Assembly: GCA_937997955.1 (NCBI GenBank)
Contig: CALLDR010000041.1
Coordinates: forward strand, 1 to 64,000
Source of the DNA: an uncultured Emergencia sp.
Lineage (GTDB): Bacteria; Bacillota; Clostridia; Peptostreptococcales; Anaerovoracaceae
Reading direction: 5' to 3'
DNA length: 64,000 nt
Part shown: positions 58,600-64,000 of the stretch, piece by piece
Layout of the letters: each line of letters opens with the position of its first letter
Numbering within the stretch: the stretch's first letter is position 1
Made by a program: the position numbers and the translations under genes
The notes under the pieces: model-generated
What the model saw: only the letters and a program-made list of their open reading frames with translations
Told to the model about the DNA's origin: nothing
The model's database searches: none

Positions 58600-60951
58600 T
58601 TAATGCTTCTGTTCTCTTTTTTTGCGCCGCGGCGTATGGCTCATAATGCGCCCGCAAAGGCTGGTGAACTTGTAGATATACCGGAACAGCGCTTCGGTGG
58701 CGATGAGGAACACGACCAAAAGCATGGCGGCCTGCCCTGAAATGCTGTTGATGCCGAACATGTCCGGCGTAAAAAATATGCAGAAGGCCATTCCGCCTAC
58801 CATGACGGCGATCAAAACGATATGCAGGGTGTTAAACGGCTTTGCCACCTTCGCCAGGATCATGAAGCCTACCAGGGCGACCAGCATGGTGCAGGAGGTG
58901 GAAATGCACTCCGCGTTGATCTCGAAAACCTGTCCGAACACCACCAGAGAGCTGACGCTGATAAAGGTGGTGATGCCCGCCGGCGCGGCCATTTTGAACA
59001 CATTTCCGAAGAAAGAGCCTTTGATCAGGTTTTTGTTAGGCTCCAGAGACAGAACAAAGGACGGCACGCCGATGGTAAACATGCTGATCAGGGTAATCTG
59101 GGACGGCTTCAGCGGATAGGAAAGCACGCTGATCATGGAAAACAGGGCCAGCAGCAGAGAAAAGATATTCTTGCTCAAAAACAAGCTGGCTGCTTTTTCG
59201 ATGTTGTTGACGACGCGCCGGCCCTCCTCGACCACTGACGGCATCTTGGAAAAGTCGGAATCCATGAGCACCAGCTGCGCCGCGTTGGAAGCCGCCTCGC
59301 TGCCGGACGCCATGGCGATGGAACAATCCGCGTCCCGCAGGGCCAGAATATCGTTGACGCCGTCTCCGGTCATGCCCACGGTCTTTCCCTGCTTCTTCAA
59401 AGCCTTGACAAACATCCGCTTCTGCTCCGGCGTCACCCGGCCGAAAACCGTATACCGCTCCACGGCCTCCGATACAGCCCGCTGGTTCACCAGCTGTCTG
59501 GCGTCTATGTACCGGTCCGCGTCTTTGATGCCCGCTTCCAGGGCCACGTTGGACACGGTCACCGGATTATCGCCTGAAATGACTTTGATGTCCACGCCGT
59601 TGTCCGCAAAGTACCGGAAGGTCTCCGGCGCGGATTTTCTGATCGGGTTGGTCAGATAGATCAGCGCCATCAGCTGTACACGGCCTCTCAGCGGCTGTCC
59701 CTGAGGCTCCTCCTCCGTGCGGGCAAAGGCCAGCACCCGGTAGCCCTGCTCGCTGAGCTCTGTGATATGCTCCTCGTATCTGACAAAGGCTTCCCTCAGC
59801 ACGAATTCTGGCGCGCCTAAGACGTAATTTCCGCTGTCAAAGACGGCGCCGCAGTACTTGTATTTAGATGAAAACGGGCACACAGAATATGGTTCTCTGC
59901 CCGAGTTTTTCTGAAAGTATTCCTTCATGGCGGCCATGGTGATGTTGTCGCTGCTCTGGGCGTCTGCCAGATCACCGATGAGGGATTCCAGAAGCTGCTG
60001 GCCGTACGCCTCGCTCGCAGGCTGCATCCCGCAGACCTTCATCTCATTTTCCGTGATGGTTCCGGTCTTATCCACGCAGAGTACGTCGACGCGGGCCAGA
60101 GTCTCAATGCACCGCATGTTCTGGACCAGCACGTCCTGCTTCGCCAGCCGCATGGCGCTGACCACCATGGCGACGCTGGCCGTCATGTACAGCCCCTCCG
60201 GGATCATGCCCAGCACGGCGGCTACCATGGAGGTGATGCTGTCAGCAAAACCGCCCTCCAAGATGAAGCACTGCTGTACGAACAGGGTGATGCCCACCGG
60301 AATAATGATGATGCCGATGATCTTGACCAGCCGATCCAGGGATTTGATCATCTCCGACTGCTCGCCGCCCTTGTCCTTGGTGGCCTCGATGGTCAGCTTT
60401 GATATATAGGATTCGCGGCCTACGGCAGTGAGCCTTGCCACGCACTGTCCCGATACGACAAAGCTGCCTGAGAGCAGCTGGGCGTCTATGGTCTTGGTAA
60501 TCTCATCGGATTCGCCGGTGATCAGGGCTTCGTTGACCTGCACGCTCCCCTCCACCACCTCCGCGTCGGCCGGTATCTGGCTGCCGGCGCTGAGGATAAT
60601 ACAGTCATCCAGCACCAGCTGCTCCACCGGCAGCTGCACCTCACAGCCGTCGCGGATCACGTGGACCTTTGGCATTTTCAGCAGTTTCAGCTTGTCCAGC
60701 GTCTGCTTGGAGCGGATCTCCTGGGCGATGCCGATACCCGTATTGGCAAAGACGATGAGCATGAAGCTCAGATCCTTAAACTGTCCGACGATGATCAGCA
60801 GCACGGCCAAAACGGTAAAGATCAGGTTATAATAAGTAAGAACATTTTCTTTGACAATTTCTTTCACGGTGCGGGTCGAGGAATCCACCTGCTCGTTGCC
60901 GAGCCCGCGGCTCATTCTCGATTCCGCCTCCTGGCTTGTTAATCCCAACAT
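58600..60951 (-). CDS. Cation-translocating P-type ATPase
   Basis: The 783-residue ATPase has the actuator loop ALITGESDEIT, membrane motif IPEGLYM, phosphorylation site DKTGTITENE and GDGVNDILAL. PEGL and the ten-helix layout put it with P2/P3-like pumps (Ca2+ or Mg2+), not heavy-metal pumps; there is no HMA domain. TENE in place of TQN is a feature of a divergent clostridial and streptococcal group. It is a single-gene unit, with no ribosome site at ideal distance from the ATG, so a slightly different start is possible. Confidence 0.88.
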   Translation of the reverse strand: MLGLTSQEAESRMSRGLGNEQVDSSTRTVKEIVKENVLTYYNLIFTVLAVLLIIVGQFKDLSFMLIVFANTGIGIAQEIRSKQTLDKLKLLKMPKVHVIRDGCEVQLPVEQLVLDDCIILSAGSQIPADAEVVEGSVQVNEALITGESDEITKTIDAQLLSGSFVVSGQCVARLTAVGRESYISKLTIEATKDKGGEQSEMIKSLDRLVKIIGIIIIPVGITLFVQQCFILEGGFADSITSMVAAVLGMIPEGLYMTASVAMVVSAMRLAKQDVLVQNMRCIETLARVDVLCVDKTGTITENEMKVCGMQPASEAYGQQLLESLIGDLADAQSSDNITMAAMKEYFQKNSGREPYSVCPFSSKYKYCGAVFDSGNYVLGAPEFVLREAFVRYEEHITELSEQGYRVLAFARTEEEPQGQPLRGRVQLMALIYLTNPIRKSAPETFRYFADNGVDIKVISGDNPVTVSNVALEAGIKDADRYIDARQLVNQRAVSEAVERYTVFGRVTPEQKRMFVKALKKQGKTVGMTGDGVNDILALRDADCSIAMASGSEAASNAAQLVLMDSDFSKMPSVVEEGRRVVNNIEKAASLFLSKNIFSLLLALFSMISVLSYPLKPSQITLISMFTIGVPSFVLSLEPNKNLIKGSFFGNVFKMAAPAGITTFISVSSLVVFGQVFEINAECISTSCTMLVALVGFMILAKVAKPFNTLHIVLIAVMVGGMAFCIFFTPDMFGINSISGQAAMLLVVFLIATEALFRYIYKFTSLCGRIMSHTPRRKKREQKH

Positions 60952-61029
60952 TTCTTGATTTCTTGCCTTTCTCCTTCAGTTGATAGTATCATTCTAACAC
61001 AAAAGATGACAAGATGAAACAGGATTTCG

Positions 61030-62838
61030 TCAACTGTTTAAAATCCCCATGAACTCTTCGCCGGTAATAGTCTCCTTGTTGTAGAGGTATTTTGCCAGCT
61101 GATCCAGCTTTTCCCGGTTCTCGTACAGGATCTGCCCGGCCTTTTCATGCTGTTTCTTTACGACTTCCACTACTTTTTTATCTATTTCAGCCTGTGTCTG
61201 GGCGGAGCAGGAAAGGGAGGTGTCTCCGCCCAGGTACTGGTTGTTTACCGTTTCCATGGCGACCATATCAAAGTCGCTCATGCCATACCGCGTGATCATG
61301 GCGCGGGCCAGCTTTGTGGCCTGCTCGATATCGTTGGAGGCTCCTGTGGTCACAGAACCAAACACGATCTCTTCAGCGGCGCGACCGCCTGCGAAGGTAG
61401 CGATCTTGTTTTCCAGCTCCTCCTTGCTCATGAGATAATGATTTCCCTCATCTACCTGCATGGTGTAGCCCAGCGCGCCCGATGTGCGCGGAATGATGGT
61501 GATCTTCTGCACCGGCGCGGAGTTGGTCTGCTTTGCCGCCACCAGAGCATGTCCGATCTCATGGTAGGACACGATCCATTTTTCCCTGTCTGTGAGAATG
61601 GCATTTTTCTTCTGATATCCTGCGATGACCACCTCGATGCTCTCCTCCAGGTCCTCCTGGCTGGCGCTGCTGCGGCCGTCTCTCACGGCGCGCAGGGCCG
61701 CTTCATTGACGATGTTGGCAAGCTCAGCGCCCGACGCGCCAGATGCCATTCTGGCGATATGCTCCCAATCGACGCCCGGCGCCGTTTTGATCTTTCTCCC
61801 GTGGACCTTGAGGATTTCTTCACGTCCCTTCAGATCCGGCAGTTCCACCGGTACCCGCCGGTCAAAACGGCCTGGACGGGTCAGCGCCGGATCCAGGGAT
61901 TCCGGCCTGTTGGTAGCGGCCAGGATGATGACGCCGCTGTTTCCCTCGAAGCCGTCCATTTCGGTCAGCAGCTGATTCAGCGTCTGCTCCCTTTCATCGT
62001 TGCCTCCCAACTGTCCGTCTCTCTTCTTGCCGATGGCGTCGATCTCATCGATAAAGACGATGCACGGCGCTTTCTCCTTTGCCTGCTTAAACAGGTCGCG
62101 GACCTTGGAGGCGCCCATGCCTACAAACATCTCGACAAACTCAGATCCGGATATGGAGAAGAACGGCACATCTGCTTCTCCGGCCACAGCCTTTGCCAGC
62201 ATCGTTTTGCCGGTCCCCGGCGGACCGACGAGCAAAATGCCTTTCGGCATGGACGCGCCGATCTCCTTGTATTTACCCGGATTATGAAGGTAGTCCACAA
62301 TTTCTGTCAGGTTTTCCTTGGCTTCGTCCTCCCCCGCTACATCGGCAAACTTGATGCCTTCGGAGGATTTTACGTATATCTTGGCGTTGGATTTTCCCAT
62401 GCCGAACATCATGGAATTTCCACCGCCTGCCTTATCCATCAGCTTTTTAGATATATATTGTCCAATGCCGATAAACAAAATGATCGGCAGGATCCAGCTG
62501 AGCAGGAAGGTCAAAATCGGCGACGTTTCCCTGCTGATCTCACTGGTAAACTTGGCGCCGGACTCGTGAAGGCGCTCGACCAGACCCGGATCGTTCATCA
62601 GTCCTGTGCGGTAAACCGTGCTGTTGGTCTTATCCGTAAACAGAATCTGGTTGTCCTGGATTTCCACCTGGCTGATCTTCTTGCTTTCCGTCATGGTCAT
62701 AAACTGGCCGTAGTCCACATCTTTGATGCTTCTCTCTGCGATCAGCGGCATGAGCATTAGATTGAACATCAGCAAAATGGCCATCACGATGATATAGTAA
62801 TAAATCAGCGGCTTTTTCGGTTTTTTTACCTCGTTCAT
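61030..62838 (-). CDS. ftsH: ATP-dependent membrane zinc protease FtsH
   Basis: The 602-residue protein has two N-terminal helices around a small extracellular domain (about 13-125), an AAA+ domain (Walker A GPPGTGKT, Walker [17 protein letters not shown] pore loop in [36 protein letters not shown]) and an M41 peptidase domain with HEIGH. FtsH degrades damaged membrane proteins and short-lived regulators. Length is normal. It is not next to hpt or tilS as in many Bacillota. Confidence 0.97.
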   Translation of the reverse strand: MNEVKKPKKPLIYYYIIVMAILLMFNLMLMPLIAERSIKDVDYGQFMTMTESKKISQVEIQDNQILFTDKTNSTVYRTGLMNDPGLVERLHESGAKFTSEISRETSPILTFLLSWILPIILFIGIGQYISKKLMDKAGGGNSMMFGMGKSNAKIYVKSSEGIKFADVAGEDEAKENLTEIVDYLHNPGKYKEIGASMPKGILLVGPPGTGKTMLAKAVAGEADVPFFSISGSEFVEMFVGMGASKVRDLFKQAKEKAPCIVFIDEIDAIGKKRDGQLGGNDEREQTLNQLLTEMDGFEGNSGVIILAATNRPESLDPALTRPGRFDRRVPVELPDLKGREEILKVHGRKIKTAPGVDWEHIARMASGASGAELANIVNEAALRAVRDGRSSASQEDLEESIEVVIAGYQKKNAILTDREKWIVSYHEIGHALVAAKQTNSAPVQKITIIPRTSGALGYTMQVDEGNHYLMSKEELENKIATFAGGRAAEEIVFGSVTTGASNDIEQATKLARAMITRYGMSDFDMVAMETVNNQYLGGDTSLSCSAQTQAEIDKKVVEVVKKQHEKAGQILYENREKLDQLAKYLYNKETITGEEFMGILNS

Positions 62839-62933
62839 ATATATGCAGTTCCCCTTTCAAGATGAAGTTACTGTATTATATCAGAGGGAACTGCCCTCCG
62901 CCACTATCAAAAAGGGCAATTTGTATTGACAAA

Positions 62934-62965
62934 AAAGCCAAAGTGTAAAAATCCACTCTGGCTTT
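62934..62965 (-). terminator. Terminator of the TetR gene
   Basis: Twelve-base arms AAAGCCAAAGTG and CACTCTGGCTTT (one mismatch) are followed on the minus strand by TTTTTTG. Confidence 0.75.
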
Positions 62966-63015
62966 CGCTTCTCCTATCTTCTCTTGTTCTTCACGCTGTC
63001 ATTTTGTTCACACTG

Positions 63016-63573
63016 TCATTCCTCCGGCTTTGTGGGGATCGACAGTCCCGTTCCTTCCAGCAGCCTGCAAAGCTGATCTGTCATATCATTGACGTCAGGA
63101 TTTTTCTCATAGCTGATCTCCAGCAGCAGTCCCACCATCGCGTAGGACTGAAGCCTCACCGCCATTTCCAGATCACTGTACCGCACATTCTGAAACAGCT
63201 TATTTCTCTTTATCATTTCATTTTGATATTTTCTGACAGATACGACAAAGGAACGCTCTATATGCCCCCTATACTGAGAATCCATCAGTCGACGGATGAT
63301 CGCGCCATTCTCCACGCTGCTGGAGATCATGCCGCGCACAGCGTCCCGGGGCAGCTCCATCTGCAGGCTTTCCTCCAGCATTTCGCTCAGCTTTTCCTCC
63401 ATCGTCCATTCAAAGACCTCCAGGATATCGTGAAAATGATAGTAGAACGTCTGCCGCGTAATATAACAGCCTTCAGCGATATCCTTCACCGTAATCTTAT
63501 CGACCGGTTTCTTCCGAGCCAGCTCCATAAGCGTATCCGCAATCTTTTTCTTCGTCAAAACAGACGCTGCCAT
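63016..63573 (-). CDS. TetR-family regulator
   Basis: The 185-residue protein has an N-terminal TetR HTH (KKKIADTLMELARKKPVDKITVKDIAEGCYITRQTFYYHF, residues 8-47) and an all-helical ligand domain resembling the TetR_C/DhaS-like group. AGGAGGG lies before the ATG, with TATAAT upstream. No obvious target operon is adjacent; the divergent GNAT gene or its own gene may be controlled. Confidence 0.88.
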   Translation of the reverse strand: MAASVLTKKKIADTLMELARKKPVDKITVKDIAEGCYITRQTFYYHFHDILEVFEWTMEEKLSEMLEESLQMELPRDAVRGMISSSVENGAIIRRLMDSQYRGHIERSFVVSVRKYQNEMIKRNKLFQNVRYSDLEMAVRLQSYAMVGLLLEISYEKNPDVNDMTDQLCRLLEGTGLSIPTKPEE

Positions 63574-63665
63574 CGTGCAACCCTCCTAGTTAAAGCCATT
63601 ATATCACACTTTGCCGCCTGTGCCTAACCCAAAATTCCTCATTCTTTGATATATGACCACATCTA

Positions 63666-63695
63666 TTGTATCTCCGACATTGGTTGTGCTATAAT
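63666..63695 (+). promoter_or_regulatory. Promoter of the GNAT gene
   Basis: TTGTAT, an 18-base spacer and TATAAT, about 140 bases before the start codon. Confidence 0.6.
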
Positions 63696-63783
63696 GTTAT
63701 CAGCTTTTTCGGAGAAAACGCAGCCGGCCGCAAATATGGGCCATTGGAAAACGCGGTCAAAAGGCAAGCGGCAGAAAAATTCA

Positions 63784-63826
63784 AGAGGAAAATCGAGAGG
63801 AAAACCGAGAGGAAAATTGAAAGGAG
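63784..63826 (+). repeat. 12-bp tandem repeats resembling ribosome binding sites
   Basis: AGAGGAAAATCG, AGAGGAAAACCG and AGAGGAAAATTG follow each other and end in AAAGGAG, the actual ribosome site seven bases before the ATG. Each unit carries an AGAGG core able to pair with 16S rRNA. Confidence 0.75.
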
Positions 63827-63833
63827 TTTACAA

Positions 63834-64000
63834 ATGCGCATCAGGAACATGGTTATCACTGACTATGACGCAGTCTACAGGCTTTGGATGTCCTGCGCGG
63901 GGATGGGACTGAACAATCTGGACGATTCCAAGGAGGGAATCGACAAATTTCTGAAACGAAACCCTGATACCTGTTTCGTCGCAGAAGAAGGGGACCAAAT
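63834..64000 (+). CDS. GNAT-family N-acetyltransferase, truncated by the window end
   Basis: About 55 N-terminal residues are present, starting MRIRNMVITDYDAVYRLWMS and ending DTCFVAEEGDQ. This is the first strand and helix pair of a GNAT fold, with the following substrate-side strand (CFVAEE). AAAGGAG lies seven bases before the ATG. The acetyl-CoA loop is beyond the window, so substrate and completeness are unknown. Confidence 0.8.
   Translation, partial: MRIRNMVITDYDAVYRLWMSCAGMGLNNLDDSKEGIDKFLKRNPDTCFVAEEGDQ

Overview
The window looks like chromosomal DNA of a strict anaerobe of the class Clostridia that ferments amino acids. Two oxygen-sensitive glycyl-radical enzymes, a B12-dependent mutase, OrtAB thiolase and three NhaC-type antiporters all point that way. 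An Anaerovoracaceae-like (Eubacteriales Family XIII) host is my guess from gene content, not something I could test. No rRNA, tRNA, CRISPR array, prophage or transposase was seen.

Layout. 0-0.5 kb: a RelB/DinJ-PIN toxin-antitoxin pair cut by the window edge. 0.5-2 kb: an MFS pump with a repeat-filled central loop. 2.2-23.5 kb: an amino-acid fermentation island. It holds glycyl-radical enzyme 1 (GRE1) with its activase, two tandem LysR regulators, an NhaC antiporter, a FadR-type GntR regulator, and a ten-gene leftward operon: activase 2, glycyl-radical enzyme 2 (GRE2), GlmL-like ATPase, single-chain B12 mutase, OrtA, OrtB, ProC, AzlC, AzlD and a small ABM protein. A rightward proline-racemase/hydroxyproline-epimerase-family gene and an MFS transporter diverge from that operon. 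23.6-26.5 kb: a thiamine salvage operon (ThiM, ThiE, HAD-ThiD fusion). 26.6-26.9 kb: a phased array of alternating inverted octamers. 27-36 kb: transporters, two more NhaC genes, and a sigma-54 two-component system that appears to control them. 36-40 kb: an amino-acid:cation symporter and a candidate ferrosome (fezXAB-like) operon. 40.4-46 kb: sulfur-amino-acid PLP enzymes, a MATE pump, an orphan CbiT-like methyltransferase and a second ABM protein. 46-53.4 kb: two ABC systems. 53.5-64 kb: an AraC regulator fused to a degenerate SpoT-like HD domain, rplM-rpsI, cysK, a queuine salvage pair, a cation P-type ATPase, ftsH, TetR and a truncated GNAT gene.

How the genes may work together. OrtAB cleaves 2-amino-4-oxopentanoate into acetyl-CoA and D-alanine. 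Known routes to that compound are ornithine via OraSE and Ord, which are absent here, and ring opening of 4-hydroxy-D-proline by a glycyl-radical C-N lyase. The epimerase-family gene and a GRE beside OrtAB fit the second route. The B12 mutase with its GlmL-type partner is explained by neither, and is the strongest candidate for undescribed chemistry. GRE1, the first NhaC gene and the GRE2 operon share one promoter layout, with TTTGTCAAG at a fixed distance from the core promoter, so they look like one regulon.

Other regulatory signals: GTTAG-N6-CTAAC operators of DtxR type sit at the promoters of the ferrosome-like operon and of a MacB/FtsX-type ABC system. Two octamer arrays with different sequences share the same 30/32-bp alternating geometry.
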